Part shown: positions 45,878 to 56,733 of the stretch, in pieces
Layout of the letters: each line of letters opens with the position of its first letter
Position numbering within the stretch: position 1 is the stretch's first letter
NCBI RefSeq assembly: GCF_007655135.1
Contig: NC_045134.1
Span: 124,001-188,000 of the forward strand
DNA: 64,000 nt
From: Punica granatum
Lineage: Eukaryota > Streptophyta > Magnoliopsida > Myrtales > Lythraceae
Direction of reading: 5' to 3'
Program-made: the position numbers and the translations under genes
The notes under the pieces: model-generated
Database searches by the model: none
Told to the model about the DNA's origin: nothing
The model's input: only the letters and a program-made list of their open reading frames with translations

Positions 45878-46706
45878 AAATAGATAAGGAACGTGCGTAG
45901 AAATCCATAATCCGGTGTTTTGCCAAATAATTTTTAAAAGGAGAGAAAATTTGTAAAATTGGAAAAGGAAGTCTATTGATTGTAAAAACAGCTGCAAGTG
46001 AGGCATCAACCCAAAACCGTTGTGGTTGATGATTTTGGATGATAAATGTTTGGACCATATCAAGAATATGATGATACTTCCTCTCCGGTACACCATTTTG
46101 TTGCGGAGTGTGTGGACATGACATGCGAAAAGTAATTCTCGACTTATTGAATAAATCTCGAAATTTAGAATTGTTAAATTCTAAACTACCATCACATTGG
46201 AAGATTTTAATTTTCCTATTAAGTAAAATTTTCACTTTTGATTTAAAAATTTAGAAAAGATTAAAAACGTCCGATTTGAGTTTTAATGGAAATAACCGTG
46301 TGAATCGGGAAAAATCATCAATAAATATAACATAATATTTGAATACCAAATAAGATGCAATTGGAGAATGCCAAACATCCGCATGAATTAACTCCAAAAG
46401 AAATTGTGCAACATGGTCTGCGGGATAAAAAGATAACCGGGAGGATTTACCCAAATTACAGCAATCATAGAAATCTTTATTGAAAGAAATCATAGGAATT
46501 AGCTTTCTAGACCTGAGGACTTCCAAGACCAACTTGTTTGTGTGCCCGAGACGCTGGTGCCAAATCACTAAGGGTTGGGTGGTGACATAGAAAGACCGCG
46601 ACCATGATAGAGGAATGGGATATAGAGTCCCCTTAGAGGGGCACCTGAGGAGAGTCCTCCCCGAGAGGTTGTCCTTTAATAAGAAACCAGAGTCAATGAG
46701 TATCAC
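45828..46706 (-). pseudogene. Copia gag-pre-integrase and integrase, broken
   Basis: The upstream frame (46706-46251) carries WHQRLGHTNKLVLEVL, with the His/Cys gag-pre-integrase pattern, and the integrase start HADVW...FIDDFSR with the first Asp. The downstream frame (46235-45828) carries CDGSLEFNN with the second Asp region and PQQNGVPERKYHH with the catalytic Glu neighbourhood. The two are separated by a stop or frame change near 46240. After INRLPFPILQ the frame decays and the LTR follows, so the rest of pol is missing. Confidence 0.82.
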
Positions 46707-46951
46707 TTGGCAATTGTTTTCTTAACATAATCGATGAATGGAGACAAGATTATAATCAAGGCTAGGAATATAAAGCATATTTTGTAAACATAGAGGTCTT
46801 AAAGGTATGGGAATGATCACAGAACCTACTTTTATGTATAGGCAAAATAGATCCATTGGCAATAACAATAGATAAGGAACTAGAATATGGGTTGAGATTG
46901 TCAAAGTATACCTTCGTTATGGACCATTTGGGAGGAAGCACCGAAGTCCAA

Positions 46952-47143
46952 CTAAGAATCCGGTGATGTTGCATCATTCAAACTCATGGCAGCAAGAGAC
47001 TTTGGATAGACATGGGATTGATGTTGGGTGTAATAATCGAAGCATTGAAGAGCAGTATGTCCAGCAATATTGCATAATTGACAAGCCACAGCTGCAGGAG
47101 CATGTCCTAGTATTCCATCATTGACCAAAGGAAAGTTACCCAA
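46952..47143 (-). pseudogene. Copia gag C-terminal zinc-knuckle segment
   Basis: CQLCNIAGHTALQC fits the CCHC nucleocapsid knuckle, followed by CFDYYTQHQS. A Gly-rich segment upstream (47152-47394, other frame) corresponds to the linker usual in plant copia gag. Several frame changes separate these pieces. Confidence 0.7.
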
Positions 47144-47436
47144 AGACCTTACTAGGTACGGGAATTGGTTCGGTTGTCCACGGCCATAAGCAATTGCTGC
47201 AAGACCTCCACGACCATTGCTATTGTAGCCACAACCAGCACTTCCATGGCCATAGGAATGCCCAGGAAAACTCTGCCGTGAGAAGTATCCACGACCAGAA
47301 CCATTCCCATGGAATCGACCACCACCTCTAACACCCCCTCGATTGGATTTTCCGCCATGGTTTCCACTGTGTTGCTATCCGCAACCACCACCATGTCCTC
47401 CGGGTTGTGTGGATATCTGAAGAGCCATGTTAGCTG

Positions 47437-48213
47437 CTAGAGAAGGAGCATGATAGAATTTCTAAACTCTGTTTTCATTGAACAACAGCTTGTTGCGAAA
47501 ACATCAAAAGATATGGGGCTGGGGTCATTAGCATTGTAGGTGATAAAAGACTCGTATTCTCGAGGAAGGCCAGCAATGGCAAAAGTAATAAGATCTTCAT
47601 CATCAATGGGCTTGCCAATCTCCTTTAGTTGATCGGCGAGCAGTTTGCAGTTGTGCAGGCACTTCTCAACTCCTTGATCTTCCAGCTTCCTGTGAGGGAG
47701 TTCGACCTTGATATCCCGATACATGACCCGGGATCGCTCGACGAGACGGTTATGGAGACCGTCCCAGACTTGCCGTGCCATGCCCTGGTCATGGACTTCT
47801 TCCAACAGCGGTTCGGAGGGCGTGGAGAACAACCAAGATCATATGTTTTGGTCCATCCTACACCATGTTGCATGCATCGAGTCTGTCGAGTCTAGACATG
47901 GTTGACTGCCATCAACAAATTCCAAAAGATCACGAGATTTCAGGAAGGTGGAGAAGAGTGTTTTCCAAACGAGATAATTCGAGTTGTTGAGTTGAATGTG
48001 GACGAGGTTGGTGATGTTAGGTGTGGTGATAGAACTAGAAATCAGACTAGACAGGGACGGCAGAGCAGTGGAATGTGGAGCGGGAGAAAGAGCAGTGGCT
48101 CGTGAGACATGATTTAGCGGGAGTGAGAGGGGAGAGGCTACAGAGGACCTGGCAAAAGGGTGGGGGCAGCTAGGGAAAAAAAAAACAAGAAGAACCTTAG
48201 GCGTTGATGCCAT
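47437..48213 (-). pseudogene. Copia gag (UBN2-type), frameshifted
   Basis: The N-terminal frame starts at 48213 and contains LVHIQLNNSNYLVWKTLF, the typical gag LNxxNYxxW motif. After a frame change near 47850 it continues at 47832-47437 with QVWDGLHNRLVERSRV, LEDQGVEKCLHNCKLLADQL and DEDLITFAIAGLPREYESF, the classical UBN2 pattern. The proposed ATG (48213-48211) straddles the LTR end and the primer site. At least one frameshift makes it non-functional as read. Confidence 0.8.
48200..48212 (-). other. Primer-binding site of the copia element
   Basis: On the minus strand TGGCATCAACGCC follows the 5' LTR with no spacer. It resembles the methionine-tRNA type TGGTATCA sites with one early change. 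The gag reading frame runs through it. Confidence 0.7.
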
Positions 48214-48338
48214 GTAGATAATATTGGTCGTAACCCAATTGAGTTTGTATATCTTGTATATATAGTTAAGAAAGATCCAACAACGGTGTCTTGATACATG
48301 ATGAGCTATACAAGGTAAGGGTATATCTCGAGATATCG
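48213..48338 (-). mobile_element. 5' LTR of the deleted Ty1/copia element (126 bp)
   Basis: Same sequence as 45752-45877 with about a dozen substitutions, including CG in place of the terminal CA at its outer end. The divergence indicates an old insertion. Confidence 0.83.
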
Positions 48339-49234
48339 AAATATATTCTGATAATTATATTAATTAATATTAACATATTCAATGACTTCTTTTTAATAAG
48401 AAAGTATACACATTTTCCCTTTTTTTCTTGTGTGTATATAAATATATATATGATTTATTTGTTTCAAAAAATATAATATATTTAGTTTTCTGTAAGAAGA
48501 AATAAATTGATGTAAATAAAATAATATTTCCTTTATTGATATTTGATTATTTTTTCTTTATTCTAATTTTATATCATATTTACTTTGAAAATCAAATTTT
48601 TATTTAAAATTGACAGATATCGTGCAGTCCTTATATATGAAATCATTAATATCCTAATTGATATATAAAATTCTTATATAAGAACCTATAGTCAAATTTT
48701 TAATATCACAACTTTTTTATTTCATTCATATTTCAACACGGTAAATATTTTCTTCCTCTTCACTTATATATCTATGTTTATTTCCCCCCCTTTTTTTCCT
48801 TAGATTTTAGTTTGATCTATTGTTCATAATTGAGAGAGGTTCATAATTGAGAGAGATTGTAATATTTTGCTTATAAATGTTTATTCTATATGTTGTCGAA
48901 TGTAGTTGATTATTTTGTTTGAATAATATATATTTAATGTGAATGGTTTATTGGAATATAACATGTACAAATATTTGATCATATTAGTTGCAACTAAATA
49001 TTATTTAATTACTGCCCACACGTGCGCTAATCTTCAACTAATTATATATACGTTGATAAATATTGATTGATGCATGCTATTAATGATAATCACTTAATTT
49101 ATTCATACAATAGTTCGCCTGTGGGTATATACCTAGTCTATATATAATATATAATACATGGACAATTGATATAATTTGCCCCTTAATTAATTGCTACTGA
49201 AGAGTGAAATATTGTCTCTCATTCTCAATAGGTC

Positions 49235-49286
<52 letters not shown>

Positions 49287-49890
49287 TGGTTCAATATTTT
49301 CTTAAATGAGTATTATAAAAATAGTAAGAATTAACCCCAGTTTTACATAACTTGAAAATTTAAAGTTAAATACAACAATAATTTGTTACCAAATGACCAT
49401 TAGTTTCTAGTAAAAATATGTGGATACAAGTTAATCTTAATAGAAAATAATAAATTAAGTGATCTTTATTAGACAAGATGGAAATTTTACATTTTTATAT
49501 GCATATGACGGTCATCATCTCCTTCTAATGAGCTTCTTATTTTATTTTTCATATTGTCGTATTGTAAATATAATTGGTTGTTAGAATAGAAAAATAATAT
49601 GAAAGTTGAATCGAAAAAAATTCAAGATTCTAGTATATTTATAAACAGATAAATTTTTAATTTATTGGAATATTTACAAATGATATCTAATTTTATTAAG
49701 TAGCATGTAGGTAGTGTGATGTGAGTACATAGATATGTTGCCCCCGCTAACCAAAATTCCTGGCTCCGTCCCTGGAGCATAGCATAGTGGTAAGGTGCGT
49801 GTGTGCTATCCCGGAGGTGCACGATTGAATCTTTTCGAGCGCAAAGTGGAGATGTTTGAGGGCCCGCTCAGTTGTGCTAGTCATGGCCTC
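48339..49890. other. AT-rich intergenic with a TA microsatellite
   Basis: Very AT-rich. A (TA)n run lies at about 49237-49281. At 49780-49840 a short GC-richer stretch reads GCATAGTGGTAAGGTGCG, which resembles a tRNA-derived SINE box A, without a convincing box B. No gene was recognised. Confidence 0.5.
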
Positions 49891-49899
49891 CTAAGAGTT

Positions 49900-50374
49900 G
49901 TCCCAATTATTTATATTTTTTAAGACTGAAAAAAAAAATTCAAATTTCGAGGGATTTCTGTCTATATTTTATATACAGAAAAATTTCGTCAATGTTCTGT
50001 CCCTATTAAAATGGAGACGGAATACCAACAGTTTTGATTTGTCTACAGCAGACGGAAAGTTCCGTTCCAATTCCGTCTCAATGAGACGAAAAATTCCGTC
50101 TATATTTCGTCTCTATTAAAATAGGGACGGAATACCAACGGTTTTGATCTGTTTACTGTATATGGAATGTTTTGTTCCAATTCTATCTCAATGAGACGTA
50201 ATAGATATGAAAAAATATTTCTCAATACATAGAGGCGGAATTGTCTGTCTCAATTAATTTGCAATGCTAAAATTACCTACGATGCAAAATTCGTCTCTAT
50301 TCCGTCCCTAAGGGTGGAATCGAGACTGCATAGAGACGGATTTTGCCATCCTTATTTCGCAGATTTCTTGTAGT
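49900..50374. mobile_element. CACTA (En/Spm-type) terminal remnant
   Basis: The segment ends GATTTCTTGTAGT (50362-50374), the complement of the CACTA terminus ACTACAAGAAATC with the outer base changed. Inside it are many short GACGGAAT/ATTCCGTC motifs in both orientations and a 110-bp direct repeat (CTATTAAAATGGAGACGG at 50003, CTATTAAAATAGGGACGG at 50113). Such subterminal arrays are typical of CACTA elements. No opposite terminus or transposase was found. Confidence 0.7.
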
Positions 50375-51910
50375 TCAGTCAATTAAATTTATTTCGTAAT
50401 CGACACGCCTGCTCGAACATTGAGTGCGGCATAAAACTCAGTAAAAAAAAATATATTAATGAATGTACGATTCATCATAGTAACCCTTCTTCATCTCTAT
50501 AAATGACTCCAATCTGAGTTTCTCGATTCTGCACGAAATCACACCCAAACTCGGTCCATACAAATTAATAGGCGCCATTTTTTCCAACTCATCCAACCTC
50601 AGGCGACGGCAAGAATGACCTTCACTGTATTTCTCGCTTTCGCAGCCCAAAAGTACGTCCTCACCGACCATGGCTACACCGAGTCAACCCATTGAATTGG
50701 GCAAACCAGTTTCGAGGCTGCCACTGCTTGCTTGAGCCCAGGGCTGGCGGTCAATCTAGTCGAGGAGCTAAGACAGGACGCCGATGACTAAGGCATAACA
50801 GAGAGGGTTGACGAAGGAGACCAGAAGCTTATTTATTTATTTTAGGTAATTTTGGCATTATGTGATGGTCTTCCTGAAGGGTCGGTCGACGTGAGTTTGG
50901 CTAGGACAAAGGAACTAGCAGCATGCGGGGACACAGTCTCAGTGGCCGGTGGCATCAATACTCAGGTCAAGAGGCAGCTCATTGCTTCCATCTCCATAAT
51001 CGTAAAAACCTACCTGTCGATCCTGACGACCGGGTTCTTCCTCAAGGTCTATAACTTCTTAATGATCCCTACAATTAATGTCCAACTTGAAGAAGGAAAA
51101 AATGGTATGTGCTTTTGGGTGTATACTGAAGCGCTTTATGTTATAGTTAGATAACAATACTTTGAAATAATGTCATCCGTATCTACTTTCATCTATTCTG
51201 ATTCATTTTATTTTTTTTTCCGATGGATAACGGGGCCTAAGCCCAATAGAAAAACAAAATCAAGTTAAGTAATGCAGAGGCGAAGTATGGAAGCCTAACG
51301 ATATCGCCAAAAAATAGCGCTCCCACCCCCGTTGAGGTGCTGTTAAACATGAACTCCCGAGGAACAGCTGACAGTACTCATCGCCAGCCAATCAATACAA
51401 AAATTTCCCTCGTGATAAGTGATGGTACTGAATGCTCCATTCCCTATTCAACAACTCGCCAATGGGATCCACTTTCATCTATTCTGATTCAATGTTTTAA
51501 TGAAATTCTTTTGCTGAAGGATGTAGTCGACACGAGGAGAAGCAGAGAGTAGGGCTAGCATCTTCTTTTTCTGGTTTGGCTTTACCGAATTACAAGTGCT
51601 AGGACCGGCACTACGTTGCGGGTTTAGTTTTTGTTTTCTTATTTTTCCTTTTTTTATTTTTAAGAACTATAGAAAAATAATATTATATCTTTATACTAAT
51701 TAGAGAATAATACAGTTTAATGTTTAATGATAATTTTTTATATACGAAAATCATCAACTTTATATATAGTTATATGGTATTTTATGTAATTTGTTGTAAA
51801 CTATTTAAAAAATAATTTGTCGTACTATTTCTTTCAATTTTTTGACTTACAACATTTGTTCATTATTTAATAGTAATTTTAATAAACTTAATGTTAAAAA
51901 TGATTAACTT
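50375..51910. other. Mixed intergenic, short coding-like frames of unknown nature
   Basis: Contains GC-richer blocks at 50460-51060, with a minus-strand frame at 50456-50671 and a plus-strand frame at 50852-51154. The latter includes a hydrophobic stretch (LIASISIIVKTYLSILTTG). I recognise neither. They may be decayed gene or transposon fragments; nothing supports expression. Confidence 0.35.
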
Positions 51911-53813
51911 AAGCACATTACTTTATGTATTAATTTGAGTTGCGTTATACTTTACTATCTCATTTTAATCGAATTTATATGTTCCCTTTTTATTGAAGTT
52001 CTACACAAGTACGATTATAGAGAAAAATAAACATGGATCACATGTTATGAAATAATTTATTCTTGTGCATATTTAATTATATTTATTTGTGTTACTATTA
52101 GTATTTATTGAAATTATAATTTCTATATAGTTCAATAAACATGCTTGAGATGATTTAGATGGGTAGATATTGAGTAGAAAGACTCTAATATCTCTTAAAA
52201 AAAGTGCCACTAACATTAAAACTTACAAATACAATTAGGTGAAGAAAAAAAAAGAAAATCATATATATTAAATTGTGAAGAAGGAACTAGCTAATTCCGA
52301 AATTAATTTTCATCCTCAGGTCCTTTTGTATCCAAAGGTAGATATAAGTTATTTGTAAAGAGGAAAAAAAAGGAGTAAGAAAGATTTGAAGTGAAAAGAG
52401 TGAAAATTGGAAAAAAGAAATAAGAAGAATGGGCTCCTAAAATGTTTAAACCCATGACCACCAGCTCCAGTAAAGAGAGAAACCAAACCTTTAAGCGACC
52501 GGGGCAACCGAGCTTTTATGTCATCATAGGAAAATTTAGATGTTGTTTGATAAATTAATTATTTAAAAATTAATCACTTAATTAGTTAAATAAAGAAATA
52601 TATAGAAAGAAAATATTGATGATAAAGGTGAGAAAATGTTTTGTAAGATGTAAAGAGCATCAATAAGTGAAAAATAACTTATTTCATTAAGTCAAAATTT
52701 TTGCTTACTCATCAAATGGATTTTAAGACCATTATCTTTCATCTTTCTCTTTCTTTCCTATTTATTTTTCCATTTAATTAACATATAACTAAGTTTAAAT
52801 ACTTATTTAATTAAGTTGTAAACAAACACAATCTAAATAACTATTATTGGCGTCAAGCACACTAATTTATGTATTAATTTGAGTTCCGTTATACTTTACT
52901 ATCTCATTTTAATCGAATTTATATGTTCCCTTTTTATTGAAGTTCTACACAAGTACGATTATAGAGAAAAATAAACATGGATCACATGTTATGAAATAAT
53001 TTATTCTTGTGCATATTTAATTATATTTATTTGTGTTACTATTAGTATTTATTGAAATTATAATTTCTATATAGTTCAATAAACATGCTTGAGATGATTT
53101 AGATGGGTAGATATTGAGTAGAAAGACTCTAATATCTCTTAAAAAAAGTGCTACTAATTAAAACTTACAAATACAATTAGGTAAAGAAAAGAAAAAAAAT
53201 CATATATATTAAATTGTGAAGAAGGAACTAGCTAATTTCGAAATTAATTTTCATCCTCGAGTCCTTTTGTATCCAAAGGTAGATATAAGTTAATTGTAAA
53301 GAGCAAAAAAAAAGAGTAAGAAAGATTTGAAGTGAAAAGAGTGAAAATTGGAAAAAGAAATAAGAAGAATGGGCTCCTAAAATGTTTAAACCCATGACCA
53401 ACAGCTCCACTAAAGAGAGAAACCAAACCTTTAAGCAACCAGGGCAACCGAGCTTTTATGTCATCATAGGAAAATTTAAGTGTTGTTTGATAAATTAATT
53501 ATTTAAAAATTAAGCATTTAATTAGTTAAAAAAAGAAATATATAAGAAGAAAATATTGATGATGAAGGTGAGAAAATGTTTTGTAAAAGGTAAAGAGCAC
53601 CAATAAGTAAAAAATAATTTATTTCATTAAGTCAAAATTTTTGCTTACTTATCAAATGGATTTTGACTCAATCATTAAGTAGATAAAACCATTATCTTTC
53701 ATCTTTCTTTTTCTTTCCTATTTATTTTTCCATATAATTAACATATAACTAAATTTAAATATTTATTTAATTAAGTTATAAACAAACACAATCTAAATAA
53801 CTAGTATTGGTGT
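51911..53813 (+). repeat. 944-bp direct tandem duplication
   Basis: Unit 1 (about 51911-52854) and unit 2 (about 52855-53813) align throughout with an offset of 944 bp at the start. Shared strings include TTATGTATTAATTTGAGTT, GTTCTACACAAGTACGATTA and CACAATCTAAATAACTA. Differences are scattered substitutions and small indels, for example an extra GACTCAATCATTAAGTAG-type block near 53665 in unit 2. Neither unit has coding potential. Confidence 0.88.
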
Positions 53814-54153
53814 CATATGCCGTAGACCAACGACAGTGGCACAATCTTGTGCACTCGAACCACTAAACAGGAACTTTTGTTTTTAAGATAGATAGATAGA
53901 TATGTTACTTTTTCTCGAAGTTGTCACTGCAAGTAAAAGTAAGCTCGGTCCCCTCTCTCTCTCTACAGTTTGTGAAAAAATTAGTTCCATATCAAAAGGA
54001 TTTAGTGCGGTGACACATGCCCTCACCTGTCAATTAAGAGATTCCAAATTCGATACTTAAGTGAGATTTTCAATGCCTCTCTATTAGATATTTAGAATTT
54101 CTATTTCATTATGAACCTCTTTTATAACTGAAAAAATAATCCAGTAAAATAAA

Positions 54154-55955
54154 GGTTGTGGCTATTTCCACCCCCATTTTGGCTATTCCACTCCCTTCAT
54201 TGACCATGGCACTAAAATACCCTCAACGACACATTAATTACACTAATTAGATATGGATAAACCCCTCAAATTGCTCCTTGATTTCTCATTTCTTCCTTTC
54301 TTGATTATTGCATTAAACATCACCTATGAACTTTTTTTTCGCACTTTCCATTACACATCCACTTACCTATAATATTACTTAAATGAAATTTCACATTTCC
54401 TACCTAATTCCTAATTATTTTTTTTAGCATAGTATCCTATTAATTGGTTGAAAATCTTGATGCACAAAAAAAATAACAAAATATATACATATATATTTAC
54501 AAAAGCAATTTCTTTAAAAAAACCAAAAATAAATATTTAATAAAATTTTTACTTCTTTTTAAAATGATATTCTCGCTCTTTTCTTTTTTTTGGTTGAATA
54601 GTGTTCTCGCTCCTTAGTCAAATATTCAAGGTAGATAGGATGGCTGGCAGTATTTGACACGACATGAATACGACACGGAGTTAAGCGGGTCTGAATTAAG
54701 ACTAAATGTGTTTCGTGTCTAAACCGGTCAAACCCGTTTAAACACGATAAATAATTGTGTTTAAACAAGTTCAATCCTAGTAACCCTTCTAGACTCAATT
54801 AGACCCGTTTATATTATGTGTTATCGTGTTAATAAATTTGTTTCACATATTGTATCAATTAATAGAAGAAAGTACTTGTTTATATATATCACCCATTTAT
54901 GATGTTTTTATCATGTCAATCGTGTAGTAATATATAATTAAAGTTAATACTGTCATATCATGTAGGTATAATATGTACATAAAGGCAATAGTGTCATATG
55001 GTGTAGGTAAGTATATATACTCATTTAAACAAGCTTAGTTAAACGGGTTAGACATGTCATATCCATGTCAACCCGTAATTAAATGTGTCGTATTCGTGTT
55101 TGAAAATTTTGACACGTTTATTAAACGTGTCATGTTCGGGTTTAGGTTTAGAGCTTTATGACACGAATCCCTTTAGAGATGACCCGTTTAAACACAACAC
55201 GATACATATTGTCACCCCTAGTAGATAGATTTCCAAATGAATTATTAAGAGAAGTCAATATACTAGATGCTTTTTTTGTCATTTAATTTTTTGTTTTCTT
55301 TTAACATCGTGATATATAATATGAATTTGTAATGCGATATAGTTAATTTAATATCTATGTATTATTAGAATTTAAAATTCATGAATATTATTTAATTGAT
55401 AGTTTCACAATTTAAAAGGTTATCTAACTAAATTTTAAGCAAATTAAAAAGTATAATTATATGAGCAGAACTGTGTAAATCTATTATTCGAAAAGACACA
55501 AACTTGTCAATTGTATATACATTTTCTAAAAAAATAATAATAATCAACAAGTAAACAAATGATCTTGTTTTTGTTTTCTCTTGAAAATAATTTTGTTTGA
55601 ATACGAAGATTGGTTCCTTTTCTTTTGCACCGAGGTCTTTAATTAAGCAATGAAATACTAAACAAATAGGATTTCATTTTCTAAAGTAAGATTCTATTTT
55701 TTTCTCATTTACTGCACGAAGTTAAAAAATATCTTTTATAGTAATTTTTGTAATTGGATATTAAAATAGAGATTAAAAAATTATAAATGGAAATGAATTG
55801 TGTGCTCATTAAGAAAGGAAGAGACAAGAATTGAGATAGTAATTTAAGGATTTTATCCATATGAACTAGAGTAATTAATATGTTCTTGGTGCATTTTGGT
55901 AAGATGAACAATAAATGGGGTGGATTAGGTAAAGGGAGTGGAAATAGCTCTAGCC
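54154..55955. mobile_element. Inverted-repeat DNA transposon hosting a nested element
   Basis: GGTTGTGGCTATTTCCACCC at the left is mirrored by GGCTAGAGCTATTTCCACTC on the minus strand at the right. The flanks AAAATAAA (54146-54153) and AAAATAAT (55956-55963) match at seven of eight positions and may be the target duplication. The body is AT-rich without a recognisable transposase and is split by the insertion at 54639-55220. Confidence 0.6.
54639..55220. mobile_element. Nested hAT-like MITE with 8-bp target duplication
   Basis: GTAGATAG lies directly outside both ends (54631-54638 and 55221-55228). The right end, read on the minus strand, is TAGGGGTGACAATATGTATC, a common hAT MITE start. The left end GGCTGGCAGTATTTGACACG is a diverged inverted counterpart. 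Subterminal motifs such as GACACG, CGTGTC and AAACGGGT repeat in both halves. Confidence 0.78.
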
Positions 55956-56082
55956 AAAATAATATATATATATATATATATATATAATGATTGGCGACGA
56001 TAATTTTGATTAAAATATATGTTTTTCACTTTATTTTGCCCCACTAACAAAATATAGTTAAGGGTTAGATTTTAGAATCTTA

Positions 56083-56730
56083 GGGCCCATTTGGTGTGTG
56101 GAACCCAGAATCGGAAAGAGACCAAATGAAGCAAAATTGGAAATGGAATGACTAATTCCAATTTTTGTTTGGTTTAACATGGAATCGGAGTTTTATTCCT
56201 TTGTTGATGTTTGGTTCAAAATTTATTCGGAATGAACCTTCATATAGTTAAATTATTCATAATAATTTCTATCGATGAATAACCATTATCTGTGTTATAG
56301 GTGACGTTTGGTATTGATTAAAAAAATTGACAATTAGGTGACATATATTTGGAAAGTCTTATACATTAAAATATCTTTAATTTTTTAAAAATTTTGGTGG
56401 TATATGTGCATATATATATTATTTATATATTTTTTCTTTTGGTAAACATATATATACTATATATAAGATAAATGCATGTAATACGTATGTATATTATGAA
56501 TTGATGGGTGAGGAAAGAAAACGAAAAAAAGGATACATTCATTGGTCTAAAAAATAGAAAAAAGTTCAAAATCTCATTTCGGAGTTCATTCCTAGGGGAC
56601 TCCAGGGAATGGGTGATTCCCCATTTCGGGGGAATTGTTTACAAAGTTTAAGGGAGTCAGATTCCGATTCCCTGACAACAAGCATTTCGATTCCGATTCC
56701 GCCTCATTTTTTTTAAAATCAAACGGGCCC
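56083..56730. mobile_element. PIF/Harbinger-like MITE with TTA duplication
   Basis: GGGCCCATTTGG at the left and GGGCCCGTTTGA on the minus strand at the right form the inverted ends. TTA flanks both sides (56080-56082 and 56731-56733), the 3-bp preference of PIF/Harbinger. The 648-bp body has GGAATCGG/CCGATTCC-type motifs near both ends and no transposase. Confidence 0.7.
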
Positions 56731-56733
56731 TTA

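Larger units (their letters stand above)
45752..48338 (-). mobile_element. Ty1/copia element lacking reverse transcriptase and RNase H
   Basis: Two 126-bp LTRs enclose about 2.3 kb coding on the minus strand: gag with UBN2-type sequence, a zinc knuckle, gag-pre-integrase and integrase. The integrase frame runs nearly into the 3' LTR, so the RT and RNase H expected downstream of integrase in copia order are absent. Integrase before RT is the copia arrangement, and the integrase motifs support it. The host duplication was not clear (ATTAT against AAATA on the plus strand). Inference: deletion derivative that could move only in trans. Confidence 0.85.

Noticed and set aside
49775..49845. tRNA gene or SINE
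   Set aside because: A box-A-like string is present, but no good box B, no cloverleaf that I could fold and no poly-A or poly-T tail.
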